Of a DNA stretch of 64,000 bases, positions 50,486-60,840 are shown piece by piece. The position numbers were made by a program, and so were the translations under genes. Within the stretch, counting starts at the first letter, position 1; each line of letters starts with the position of its first letter. The notes beneath the pieces were generated by a model. The model worked only from the letters and a program-made list of their open reading frames with translations, was not told the origin of the DNA and did no database searches. The stretch comes from Streptomyces tuirus (lineage in GTDB: Bacteria; Actinomycetota; Actinomycetes; Streptomycetales; Streptomycetaceae): NCBI GenBank assembly GCA_018195615.1, contig JAGTPG010000001.1, positions 1,612,001-1,676,000 of the forward strand, in the 5' to 3' direction.

Positions 50486-51660
50486 GGCAGCCGGTCCGCG
50501 ATGTGCCGGTACACCTCGGGATTCGTCCAGTAGGCGCTGTGCGAGGCCGGGAAGGGCTGACGGCTGTCGACGGCGATGTCCGTGACGCGCCCGGGAAACA
50601 GGCCCGCACCCAGATAGGAGAGCAGGTCGCGCAGGTCGTACAAGTTCAGCCAGTCCGGCATGTGCGGCGGGAGCGGGGCAGGGTGTTCCAGGGTGGGCAG
50701 GGATCCGGACTCGTACAGGAACGGCCCCTGTGATCCCGCCGTCACGAGGAGTCGGACCTGCGGCAACGGAACGGAGATCAGCGTGTCCAGGGCGATGATC
50801 CCGCCCAGGCTGTGGCCGACCAGGGTGACGGGCGGCTCCAGACCGGAGACCAGGTCGCGCAGGTCGGTGCGGACGGCCTCGCCGCGGCTGAGGTAGCGCA
50901 GGATGTCAGCGGCGGCGGGGTGGGCCGCCTCGGTGAGAGCGCGCCGACGGCGCACGACGGCACGGGATGCCGCCGAACCCGCGAACCGCAGCACCAGGGA
51001 GCGCACCCCCCGTTCCATGCCCCTGGGCTGTGCACCGAGTGCCACGGCGAGCCGCTCGGCGACGGCGTCACGGCTGTCACCGACCGGCACGAGCGGGGCG
51101 TCGGAGTCCAGGGCGTCGGCGATGAGCCGGGCGGTCAGGCTGCGGGCTGCGAGGATCGCGAGGTCGTCGAGGGAGAGGGCGGAGGCCGCCGGCCCGAGCA
51201 GCGGATGGGCGGCGAGAGCGATGGCGGCACCAGCCAGTCCAGGCCCCAACTCGGCGGCGGCGGCATCCCCTTGGGCGGCGAGAGCGGTCAGTCGCGCCCG
51301 TACGGCCTGCTCCGGCGGCAGGGAACCGGGCGCCCGCTCGGCGGCTTGCGGAGCACCGGCGGCGGCCAGGGCGAGTTCGGCGTACGGGTCGGCGTAGAGG
51401 GCAGCCCAGGCGGCAGCGGTCTCCTCGTCGGGGCCCGGCGGGGTCAGGCCCTCGACCGGGCCTCGGGACGTGCCGCCGGGCTCCGCCGGAAGGCTGGCCC
51501 CGCCGGCCGCGAGCGTGGCGCCGTGCGTGCCTCCCCAGTAGTAGGGCACGATGCGAAGTCCGTCGCGCAGGGCGGCCAGTCCGGCCGCCACGCGCCCCGC
51601 AAGCTTCGAGAAGCCCGGCTCGCGCACCCCGGTCCCATGGATGAAGACGACCGTCGCCAT
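50482..51660 (-). CDS. Alpha/beta hydrolase (lipase/PGAP1-like)
   Basis: A 392-residue serine hydrolase. The oxyanion segment VVFIHGTGVREPG is at the N-terminus, the nucleophile elbow is VTLVGHSLGGIIAL (Ser about 282) and the late His is likely in SHSAYWTNPEVYRHI. No signal peptide. It heads the operon hydrolase-caspase-small protein-HExxH and is divergent from the antiporter. A phospholipase or membrane-damaging effector role would fit a conflict locus but is inference. Confidence 0.8.
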   Translation of the reverse strand: MATVVFIHGTGVREPGFSKLAGRVAAGLAALRDGLRIVPYYWGGTHGATLAAGGASLPAEPGGTSRGPVEGLTPPGPDEETAAAWAALYADPYAELALAAAGAPQAAERAPGSLPPEQAVRARLTALAAQGDAAAAELGPGLAGAAIALAAHPLLGPAASALSLDDLAILAARSLTARLIADALDSDAPLVPVGDSRDAVAERLAVALGAQPRGMERGVRSLVLRFAGSAASRAVVRRRRALTEAAHPAAADILRYLSRGEAVRTDLRDLVSGLEPPVTLVGHSLGGIIALDTLISVPLPQVRLLVTAGSQGPFLYESGSLPTLEHPAPLPPHMPDWLNLYDLRDLLSYLGAGLFPGRVTDIAVDSRQPFPASHSAYWTNPEVYRHIADRLP

Positions 51661-51811
51661 GTGCCCCCCGTGACACCGGTGCAGTGGTGTGTACGACTGC
51701 CGATACACCGTCAAGTTACCAGTACCATAGGCAGGTTGGGGTCGAGCACACATGCGAAGGCCCTCCCACGGCCGCATCACCGGCCACGACAACTGGACAC
51801 AGGGGGACGCA

Positions 51812-53170
51812 GTGAGCGCTGACGCGGTGGTCACGCATTTCCTGTTCGCCTCGGCCCTGATCCTGGCGGTCGGCCATGGAGCCGGCTGGGTGGCACAGCG
51901 GCTGAAGCAGCCGTACATCGTGGGCCAGTTGGCCGCGGGCATCGCCCTCGGCCCCTCGCTGCTCGGCCATACGGCACCGAAGGCGTACAAGCTGCTCTTC
52001 CCCCAGGAGATCGGCATCGCGCTGACCGGGCTGGCGCAGTTCGCCCTGGTGGTCTTCCTGTTCGCGGTGGGGTACGAGCTGGATCTGAAGGTCCTGGGCG
52101 ACCGGGCGCGCACCGCGGTGACGGTGGCGCTGGCGGCGTTCGTGGTGCCGATGGCCGTGGGCAGCGGCTGTGCGCTGCTGTTCCGGGAGCAGTTGCGGGC
52201 CCTGGACATGCCCGTGCTCACGACCGGCATGGTGCTGTTCGCCGGGGTGGCCCTGTCGATAACGGCCGTGCCGGTGCTGACAGCCATCGTGCGGGAGAAC
52301 GGTCTGGCCGACACCGTGCCGGGCGTTCTCGCGGTGTCCGCCGCCGGGCTGCTCGACGTGATCGGCTGGACGGTGCTGGCCGGGACGATGCTGGACGGGG
52401 ACAGCGGGGAGCAGGCGCTGGGCTGGCAGTGGCGGGCGGTCATCGCGGCCGGTTTCGCAGTGCTGATGCTGACGGCGGCCCGGCCCGTGCTGCGCAGACT
52501 GCTGTGGCGGACCCGGATGGAGCCGGCTCTGCGGCTGGCGCTGCTCATCGGCTTCGCCTGCGCGTCGGCGTCCGTGACCCAGTTCCTCGGACTGCACGCC
52601 ATCTGCGGTGCGCTGCTCGCGGGGATCGTCTGCCCCCGGGAGGACAACGGCACGCTCGACCCGGACCTGCTGCGGCCGCTGCATGTCGTCAGCTCGCTGC
52701 TGGTGCCCTACTTCTTCGTCTTCTCGGGGCAGTCCGTCGCCCTCGACGGCATGAACGCCGCCGGGTGGATCACGCTGCTGGTGGTGACGGTGCTGGCGGT
52801 CACCACGAAGGTCGGCAGTGGTGTGGTGGCGGCCCGTGTCGGCGGACTGGACCGCGACGACGCGCGGACCGTCGGTGTGCTGCTGAGCGCCCGCGGCCTC
52901 ACGGAGCTGATCGCACTCAACGCGGGCCTGCAGGCCGGCCTGTTGAGCAAGCCCCTCTACACGGTCCTGGTCTTCATGGCCCTGGCCACGACGCTGCTCA
53001 CCCAGCCGCTGCTGATCCTGGTCCGCCGTCTGTCGGACCACGAGCCGACCCGGGCCCCGGACCGCGCCGAGGTCGGACACCGGCATCCGCCGGCCCCCGC
53101 CGCCGACACCGCGGCGCAGCACCATCCCTCGGACGGCGCGCCGCCCACGCCGGCCGTGGACGCCGGCTGA
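51812..53170 (+). CDS. Cation/proton antiporter (CPA2/Kef type)
   Basis: A 452-residue membrane protein with about 12 hydrophobic segments: VGQLAAGIALGPSLLGH, FLFAVGYELDLKVLG, ALSITAVPVLTAIVREN and LSARGLTELIALNAGL. It lacks a TrkA-N domain; the C-terminus is a polar Pro/His tail. The GTG at 51,812 has AGGGGG upstream. It is embedded between the two halves of the conflict locus, sharing its promoter region with the hydrolase operon and its terminator with the FxsT-like gene. A link to the system through ion flux is possible. Confidence 0.88.
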   Translation: MSADAVVTHFLFASALILAVGHGAGWVAQRLKQPYIVGQLAAGIALGPSLLGHTAPKAYKLLFPQEIGIALTGLAQFALVVFLFAVGYELDLKVLGDRARTAVTVALAAFVVPMAVGSGCALLFREQLRALDMPVLTTGMVLFAGVALSITAVPVLTAIVRENGLADTVPGVLAVSAAGLLDVIGWTVLAGTMLDGDSGEQALGWQWRAVIAAGFAVLMLTAARPVLRRLLWRTRMEPALRLALLIGFACASASVTQFLGLHAICGALLAGIVCPREDNGTLDPDLLRPLHVVSSLLVPYFFVFSGQSVALDGMNAAGWITLLVVTVLAVTTKVGSGVVAARVGGLDRDDARTVGVLLSARGLTELIALNAGLQAGLLSKPLYTVLVFMALATTLLTQPLLILVRRLSDHEPTRAPDRAEVGHRHPPAPAADTAAQHHPSDGAPPTPAVDAG

Positions 53171-53171
53171 C

Positions 53172-53206
53172 CGGGCCGGGGCGGCGCATCTTGCCGCCCC
53201 GGCCCG
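53172..53206. terminator. Strong bidirectional hairpin terminator
   Basis: Perfect 14-bp stem CGGGCCGGGGCGGC with its complement around the loop GCATCTT, between the convergent antiporter and FxsT-like genes. Confidence 0.88.
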
Positions 53207-53209
53207 CGA

Positions 53210-56200
53210 CTACAGCGGCATCGGAGCCATGTCGCACTCGATACGGCGGCGCTGGCGGGCCGCGAGAAGCCAGGGGTGGTCGGCGCGGACCACGCGGGCG
53301 AACCTCTCCACCGCCTTGCGCTGGAGTTCGTCGGCCTCCGTCCCGCGACCCAGCCCCCGCAGGTCCAGGGCGAGGTTCGCCGTGCAGGACAGGGTCAGCG
53401 GATGGTCCTCGCCGGCGACCTCGGCGAGCAGCGGCAGGTTGGCCTCGTCGATCTCGTGCGCCCGCTCGAAGTCGAGGCGGGCGTAGGCCGTGTTGGCCTG
53501 GCCGATGGCGACGGTCAGCGTGGTGACGTGCCGGGGCCCCACCGTCCGGGCGAGCCGTTCCGCCGCGTCGTCCTCCAGCTCCTGCGCCTGGTCGAAGACG
53601 CTGAGCGCCCGCATGGTGGCCGCCAGGTTGCCCTTGGTCAGCAGGGTGTAGGCGTGGTCCTCACCGAGGCGCTGCTGGAAGCGCCGCAGGGTCACCTCCG
53701 CCAGTTGCCGGGACCCGTCCAGGTCCCCGGCCAGTCGCAGGTCGACGGAGACGTTGGTCGCCGTCGACAGGGAGTCGAAGTGGTCGGAGCCGTAGCGGGC
53801 GGCGAAACGCCGCAGCGTCTCCTCGGACAGCTTGGCGGCCTCGGCGAGCGCCCCGTCACGGCGCCGGCACACCGCGAGGTTGCGGGCCATGCGCAGGGTG
53901 AGCGGGTGCTCGTCGCCCATCGCGCCGCGGGCCCGGCGGTAGGCGTCCTCCTGGTAGTCGCGCGCGCCGGGGAAGTCGCCTCCCTCCCGCATGTCGATGG
54001 AGAGGCCGTTGAGCGTGTTGAGGCTGAAGAAGCTGGCGGGGCCGAACAGCAGCTCCCGCTGCCGGGCGTTCTCCTGGTCCAGCGGCAGCGCCTCCCGGAA
54101 CTGACCGCACAGGCGCAGTGCCACACCCCAGGTGTGGGTGGCGCGCAGGGTCGCGGGGTCGTCGGGGCCGAACAGGGACCGGGCCAGCTCCGTGGCCTCC
54201 TGGCCGAGATCCCGAGCCTCGGCGAACCGGCCCTGGTAGCAGCGGGCGTCGGCCATGGCGCACAGGGAGTCGATCAGGTCCTCGGGGTCGACCTCGCTGC
54301 GGCGGGAGACCTCCAGTGCCTGCTCGGTGAGCGGGATGGACTCCGGGACCTGCCCGATCTGGCGGAGCAGGAAGGCCAGGCTCTTCGTCATGCGGATGAC
54401 CTGCATGTCCTCCTCGCCGGAGGCCGCGAGCCAGGCGCTCCAGGCGGTCCGCGCGAAGTCCGCGGCGCGCTGGTGGTCGCCCCAGTAGTAGAGGAACCAC
54501 ATGGTGTCGTAGACCAGTTCCCGCACATAGGTGTCGGTGCTGGTGACGGCCTGGGAGGTGAGCACGTGCGGCAGCAGGGCCTGGTAGTTGCGCCACTCCA
54601 GGGAGGACCCGTAGGGGCCCGGCTTGGCGGCCGAGAGCAGCTGGTGCGCGGCGTCCCGCATCCGCTCCCGCTCCTCGGCGCTCAGCTTGGCCAGGAGCAC
54701 GGTCTGCAGCAGGCGGTGCATCTGCAGGGTGTCGGACCGGGGGTCCACCTTCACCAGGGAGAACTGGCTGAGGTCGCGGACCGCGCGGTTCAGCCTGATC
54801 GACTCGCGCAGCAGGGAGTCGATCTCGGGCGTGATGCTGACGCCCCGGCTGCCGCGCAGCATGGACCGCGGGATGGGCTCGGGCGCCATGCTGGCGCACA
54901 CGTCCAGCAGCTGCCGGGCGCCCGGGTTGTTCTCCCGGATCCGCTCCAGCGAGATGTCCCAGGCGGCGGCGACGGAGACCGGGTAGTCGGGGTTCGGGTC
55001 GAGTTCGAGGATCTCGGGGCTGCGCTCGTCGAGGAGCTGGAGGTACTCGTCGACCTGCATGCCGGTGACGGCCCGCCAGGCACCGGCCTGCTCCACCGCG
55101 AGCGGCAGGTCGCCCAGCGCCTCGGCCAGCCGGTCGGCGTCCTCGGGTGTCAGGTCGGGCGAGCGCTTCTGGAGCAGTTCGATCGACTCCGCGCGCTCGA
55201 ACACGTTGACCGGCAGCGACGTGGCCACCCTTTCCCAGGCGCGGTTCCGGGACGTGACGATGACCTTGCCCGGACCGTTGGCCGGGAAGTACTGGCGCAC
55301 CGCGTCGACGTCCTCGGCGTTGTCGAAGACGAGCAGCCAGTTGTCGTACGGCCTTCCGGTGCGCAGCGCCTCCAGTACGGCCGGCACGGCCGTGTTGGCG
55401 GCGGGAGCGCCGAGGCTGTCCTGCCCGGTGGGGGCGACACCCAGCTGCGCCGCCAGCTGGGCGAGCGCGGCGAGCACGAGGCTCTCGCGCTCGGCGGGGA
55501 TCCAGCAGATCACCCGGTAGTCGTGCTGGTGGGTGTAGATGTACTCGAGTGCCAGCTGGGACTTGCCGACGCCGCCGAGCCCGTGCAGGGCGTTGGGCAG
55601 CACCGCCGCCGTGTCCTGTGACCCCAGCTGCTCCTCCACGGCCCTCAGCAGCGCCTGCCGGCCGACGAACGAGGTGTTGCGCAGGGGCACGTTCACCAGG
55701 AGGGCGGGCGTTTCGGTCGTGGTGCTCGGCATGGGGGGCTCAGCCTCCGGGGGTTCTTGTGGGATGGCGTCGGTTACCAGGGGTGGCACGGGTGGTTCTC
55801 CAGACTCGTTGGGGCCGTTCGACGGTGGCAGACTTCCCGTTCCGTCGGACAATCCCCCACCAGCCGCACGGTTCACCTCAGAGGGTGTAACTCCGGACAT
55901 TCCCGTACTCACTCGTTCGGCCTCACCGGGCCCGCGGGCCCTTGACAGGCCGGGCTCGATGCGGCGGGCCCGCTCGGCGTACGGTCCGGACAGTGCCCTC
56001 ATCACGGCCAGCTCGCTGCGCGCCCAGCCCCGCTCGGACGGGTCGGGCAGCGTGGCGCCCATCGGGTCGCGCAGGGCGGCGCGCAGCGCGACGCCCCGGG
56101 CGCCCGCCGCGGGCAGCTCACCCACCACGCTGACCGTGTGGGCGAGTTGGCTGCGGGTGGTGGTGGCGAGCAGTTCCTCGCGGACTCCGTCGGCGAACTC

Positions 56201-57758
56201 GGGGTGGTGCCCCTCGTCGCCGCTGCCCCAGTCGATCAGTCCGCCCATCAGGATCTCGGCGAGGTGGTCCGGGCCGGTCTCCGGCATGGTGCGCCGCCGC
56301 AGCTGTTCCACCAGGTCGAACTCGAAGGGGATGGTGGCGAGTTGGGTGGCGAGCCGGCGCGCGGCCGGGGTGGCGAGCGTGAAGAAGCGGCGCACGGCGG
56401 CCTTGGCGGCGCGCGGGAAACGCGGGGCGCGCAGGCCGGGCGCGGGCGAACCCTTGGTGAGGGTGCCGGCCAGCACGACCGGCAGGGCGCGGCGCACTCC
56501 GCGCTCCCCGGTGACGAGGTCGGCCCAGGCGGCGAGGGAGCCGGGCTTCAGGGAGAGCACCGGCACGGGCACCGAGCCGTCACCCGCGTCGGGCAGCGGC
56601 CGCAGGGGGTCGGGGCCGCCCGGCGGCGCCCAGTGCTCGAGGCCGCCGTTGGCGGCGCCGAAGCCGCCGGCCTCCAGCACGGCCGGATGGGGGTAGAGCG
56701 AGGTGCGGTGGCGCAGATGCGGTGGCAGCAGGTGCACCAGGGCCGTGGGGCCCGCGTGGGCGAGCCGGCCGAGCAGGTCGTCGGCGGCGGGTGCGGCCCA
56801 GCCGTGGGCGAGTCCGTCGGTGACCACGAGGAAGACCCGGTCGCCGCGCCCGTCGAGGAGTTCGGCGGGGTCGGCGGCCGCCCGGCCGGTCGTCCAGCGC
56901 AGGGTGGCGGTCCCGGTGCGCGGCACGTTCACCCGGACCGTGCGCACGGCCCGGAAGGCACCGCTGTGCTCGGCGGCCCGGGCGAGCCGGGCGGTGGCCT
57001 CGTCCCAGATCCGCAGGGTGGGTGCGTCGTCGACCAGCAGGACCAGGTCGAAGGCCGCCGTGCGGGCGGGCCGCAGGAAGGGCATCCACATGCCGTCGAC
57101 GACCCCCTGCTCGGCGGTGGTGTCCTCGTCGAGCTCCAGGGTGTCGCGCGCGGGCACTCGGCGGGCCAGCTGGTGCAGGGCGCGGGCGAACCGGGCGGTG
57201 GTGCGTCCCGGGCCTGCTGCGGGCGGTCGTCGGCGGCAGCAGCGGGCGCCCGAGGCGCAGGGTGAAACGGCCCTCGGCGTCAGGTAACAGGCGGGCCGCG
57301 GCGGCCGGCTCTCCGGCCGGGGCGGAGGCGGCACGCGGCTGCGACGGGTCGTCGAGGCCCTGGGAGGGAGTCGGGGCGGTGGGCGCGGCGGGCGGACGAG
57401 AAGGGCGTACGGCGTCGGCGGGGCCGGCCTCGTCGGCCGGGTGCGTCTCCCGCCGCTCCGGGTCCTCCGTGTCCTGCGGGGCCGCGGAAGGCGGAGCCGG
57501 GGTCGCTGCCGACCGGTCCGGCACCGGCTCCCGGCCGGCGGCGGCCGGACCGCCGTGGCGGTTCCAGTACGCGGCGAGCCAGACGGCGTCGGCGACGTCC
57601 TGCCAGCGCGGGGCGGACTGCTCCAGGGCGGCCGGGACCGGCACTCCGTGCTCCGTCGACTGGTCGGCGGACTCGGGGAACGCCGAAGGAGGCGACGACC
57701 CCGAAACGGGAAATCCGTCGCCGAGCCCGGATGCGTGCTCCCTGGGATAACCCTTCAA
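53210..57758 (-). CDS. vWA-like / NB-ARC / TPR protein, FxsT-like
   Basis: About 1516 residues. After a Pro/Ala-rich leader (with APRWQDVADAVWLAAYW) comes a SAV_2336-type region containing a vWA-like strand FDLVLLVDDAPTLRIW (about residue 240). Residues about 700-1050 are a STAND ATPase of the NB-ARC class: Walker A HGLGGVGKSQLALEY, Walker B NWLLVFDNAED, sensor VIVTSRNRAW. The C-terminus (about 1070-1510) is a run of TPR/NPHP-like repeats. This is the architecture annotated as the TPR protein of FxSxx-COOH systems. Two bases are missing net near 57,220. The start is uncertain: a TTG at 57,758 next to the MoxR stop is my choice. Likely the sensor/scaffold of the locus. Confidence 0.82.
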
Positions 57759-57759
57759 T

Positions 57760-58847
57760 TCAGCGGCCCTTCGCGAGGTCGCGCAGGAGCATTTCCACGA
57801 GCTTACGCCCGTCACCGTCGGCCTGGAAACCACCCGCGGTGGTCATCTGGACAGCGTTGAGCAGCTGGTCCAGGGAGTGGGTGCCGCCGGCCTGGACCCG
57901 CTGGACGAACAGGTCGACCAGGTCTTCCGTGCCCTGCGGGCGGCTGCCGAGGTGCCCTTCGACCATGGCCAGGAGTTGCTCCCGGGTGGGTGTGCGCATC
58001 TCCAGCGGCAGACAGCGACGGCGGAAGGCCGCGGGGAACTCGCGCTCTCCGTTGCTGGTGATCACCACGACCGGGAACTCCCGGCACTCGACCCGCCCGT
58101 CGCGCACCTCGGCGCGGCCCCCGGGGTCGCTGGTGTGGACGCGCGCGCTGTCCGCGGCGTCGCGCACCAGCTCGGGGACGTCATAGCTTCCGTTCTCCAG
58201 GACGTGCAGCAGGTCGTTCGGCAGGTCGATGTCGCTCTTGTCGAGTTCGTCGACGAGAAGCACACGGGGACGATCGTAGGGCAGCAACGCGGTCCCCAGA
58301 GGTCCCAGTGTGATGAACTCACCGAGAACCGGGGAAGTTGACGAGGTTTTTGAGTAAGCACGGTGTTGACGTCCTCGGTGGCCGGCTCCTCCGGCCGCCA
58401 GGCGGCCGCGTGCCGCAGGCCGGCCCGCCAGGCGGCGATGGCCTGGGCTCGGCCCATGGCGTCGTGGGCGTAGAGGCCGTCGCGCAGGGTGGTGCGGCTG
58501 ACGATGTTCCACTCCAGAACGCGGCCGAGTCCGAGTTCGCGGGAGATCAGGTAGGCGAGGGTGGACTTGCCGACGCCGGGCGGGCCGGTGATCAGCAGGG
58601 GCCGGCGCAGCAGCAGCGCCGCGTTGACGACGTCGATCTCCTCCTCGCCCAGCTGCGGCGTGACGTCGCCCGGACCCAGACGGCGCAGCGCGGCCTGGGG
58701 GTCGGCCGGGGGCACCGGGCGGGGCGGGCCGCCGCGGAACCGGCGCCAGGGCGGCGGTTCGGGCAGTGCGGGCGGGACGGCGGGGGCGCCGCCCGTGCCG
58801 TGGAAGACGCGCCAGCCGTTCGGGGCCGTCTGCTCCTGCGCGGTCAT
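57760..58847 (-). CDS. MoxR-type AAA+ ATPase
   Basis: A 362-residue AAA+ ATPase. Walker A is LLITGPPGVGKSTLAY, Walker B VLLVDELDKSDIDLPNDLLH and the sensor EFPVVVITSNGEREFPAAFRRRC. One base is missing near 58,345, between NTVLTQ and PVLGEFITLGPLG. Its ATG overlaps the VMAP stop (ATGA), and its stop touches the FxsT-like start. MoxR proteins act with vWA partners as chaperone-like switches; here the vWA-like partner would be the FxsT-like protein. Confidence 0.88.
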
Positions 58848-60394
58848 GCCGATGCCTCCTCGCTGGCGAGTTCGCCTGGGTCAGTGGGCTGAACATCCAC
58901 GGGACGCGTCGGATCGTCCCAGAAAAAGCCGATATGTCTGCCGAGGAGTTCACCGGGTCCCCGGCCCTCGCTCTCGGCGTTCCTGCGCAGGAGGTGAACG
59001 GCCACCGGGATTCTCGCCGGCGTGGGAGCGGCGGCGAACAGGGCGGTCACCACCTCCCGGCGCTCCTCGCGGAAGACACCTCTGCGGTCCCAGATGGCGA
59101 GTCCTATCCCTTCCGCTATGGCGGCCTTGAGGGCCTCCAGGGCCATGACGTCGGTCGGGGCGTCGAGCACCACCGCCGTGTGTCTTGGTTCCCCGGCGAG
59201 CCCGGACTGCCACGCGCCGAGCCGGCCGCCGTCGGGTTCGCGCCAGCCGTGCACCAGGACGCCGTGCTCGCGCAGGGTTCGCCAGCGCTCCAGCCACTGG
59301 TCCCGGAGCAGCGCGTCGTCCGCGCGCATCCGCTCCAGACTGCGCAGGTGAACCCCGTACTTCAGGCTGAGCGGCAGCGGCTGCCCGTCGCCGATCCGGA
59401 AGGTCAGACCCGCCACATCGTGGTTGAGGAGGTCGTACGGAAGGACGAACTCGATGTACGGCGGCGGCTGGGCGCGTCCACTCGTCCCGGGGTCGCGGGG
59501 CGCCGCCCAGAGGCGGGCCCCCTGCCGTAACGCGCGCTGGACGGCCGGGCCGAGCTCGTCGAGGGTGGTCGTGGCCGGTTCACCGGGCTGGGGGTTCCAG
59601 CGGCCGGGGACGGTGTTGAGCCAGCAGCGGACGACGATCTCACCGCTGCCGTCCCGCGCGGGTTCCACGGCGACGACCAGGCAGCGCGGGATGTCGGGAT
59701 CGTTCGTCGCCGTGTCGCGGACCTGACGGCGTTCCTCCACCGGACCGGTCAGGCCTGCGTGTCCGGCCCAGTCGTCGACCCAGCCTGTCAGGGCCGCTTG
59801 GTGGGCGGGGGTGGCGGCGAGCCGGGCGGCGTGGTCGACCAGGAGGACGGCGGGTGGCACCCCGTCCGGCTGGACGTTCCAGTCCAGGACGTGGGCGAGG
59901 AGTTGTTCCGGGGTGAGTCCGGTGGGCAGGTCGAGGCCGTTGAGCTCCTCGACCAGGGCGTCGCGCAGCCGGGCCGCGGGGAGTTCGCCCTTGGCGAGGA
60001 CGGAGCGGGCGCCGGCCTCGTCGTCCCGGGTCAGGGGGCCCTGGAGGGCGGGGGGCAGGGCGGGCGCGAGCCACTGGTCGAGCATGTGGTCCAGTTCGTC
60101 GCCCGCCAGGTCTCCTTCGAGGATCCGCACCACCTCGACCAGTACGCGCTCGCCGCCCGGCATGTTCAGCGCGGCGCGCACCAGCAGCACGACGTCCTCG
60201 CGCAACTTGACGCCGCGCAGGTCGATCTGACGCCCCAGCAGATCACCCAGCACGACGCCGAAGTGCAGTCGCCCCTGCGCGTCCTCCATGCAGCCCAGAG
60301 CGCACAGGGCGTTGGTCATCCGTAACAGCAGCCGTAAGCCGTCCGCACGCCCCGACCCGCCCTCGGGTTCGCCGAACCCCGCGTGTGTCTCCAC
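58844..60394 (-). CDS. VMAP-C protein with N-terminal effector-associated domain
   Basis: A 516-residue protein. Residues about 15-105 are an EAD2-like helical domain (LLLRMTNALCALGCMEDAQG, LREDVVLLVRAALNMPGG, VEVVRILEGDL). The C-terminal part is a VMAP-C module (YIEFVLPYDLLNHDVAGLTF, SLKYGVHLRSLERM, WLERWRTLREHG, IPVAVHLLRRNAE). VMAP means vWA-MoxR-associated protein; the family defines ternary systems with MoxR and vWA genes. The GTG at 60,394 is preceded by GGGGGA. It is first in the operon VMAP-MoxR-FxsT-like. The shared EAD predicts direct contact with the caspase at 49,379. Confidence 0.85.
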   Translation of the reverse strand: METHAGFGEPEGGSGRADGLRLLLRMTNALCALGCMEDAQGRLHFGVVLGDLLGRQIDLRGVKLREDVVLLVRAALNMPGGERVLVEVVRILEGDLAGDELDHMLDQWLAPALPPALQGPLTRDDEAGARSVLAKGELPAARLRDALVEELNGLDLPTGLTPEQLLAHVLDWNVQPDGVPPAVLLVDHAARLAATPAHQAALTGWVDDWAGHAGLTGPVEERRQVRDTATNDPDIPRCLVVAVEPARDGSGEIVVRCWLNTVPGRWNPQPGEPATTTLDELGPAVQRALRQGARLWAAPRDPGTSGRAQPPPYIEFVLPYDLLNHDVAGLTFRIGDGQPLPLSLKYGVHLRSLERMRADDALLRDQWLERWRTLREHGVLVHGWREPDGGRLGAWQSGLAGEPRHTAVVLDAPTDVMALEALKAAIAEGIGLAIWDRRGVFREERREVVTALFAAAPTPARIPVAVHLLRRNAESEGRGPGELLGRHIGFFWDDPTRPVDVQPTDPGELASEEASA

Positions 60395-60640
60395 CGACTT
60401 TCCCCCTGAGCCGGTACCCCTGCCTGACCGACCAGCGAAGTTAGCACGGCAACCAGCGGTTAACCAGGGACGAATGGGACGGGAAGGACTACGTCCGGCC
60501 AGGTCGGCCCCAGGCGGGACGAGCCTGGCCGGAACTGAACGACGCCCGGCTCCGGCCCGACGGCGTCCCCGGCGCACCCGGGTCGTACTGGAGCGGCGGA
60601 GCCGCCGTGTCGCCCGCCCGGCCAGCCGGACCGGATCGGG

Positions 60641-60800
60641 CCCGACTCACGGCCCGGACCGGAGAGGTCCAGCTCACGGCCCGGACCGGATCGGGTCCAG
60701 CTCACGGCCCGGACCCGGTCGGGTCCGACTCACGGCCGGGACGGAACGAAACGGGTCCAGCTCACGGCCAGTACTGAACGGGTCCAGCCACGGCCCGGAA
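60641..60800. repeat. Short tandem repeats of 27-32 bp
   Basis: Five to six imperfect units, each starting CTCACGGCCCGGACC or a variant, begin near 60,646, 60,673, 60,701, 60,729, 60,761 and 60,787. There are no unique spacers. They lie upstream of the VMAP operon, in the 60,395-61,247 gap that holds no convincing gene. Confidence 0.75.
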
Positions 60801-60840
60801 CGAAACGGCGACCGGCCCGCAGCCCCGACAGAGCCGTGAC

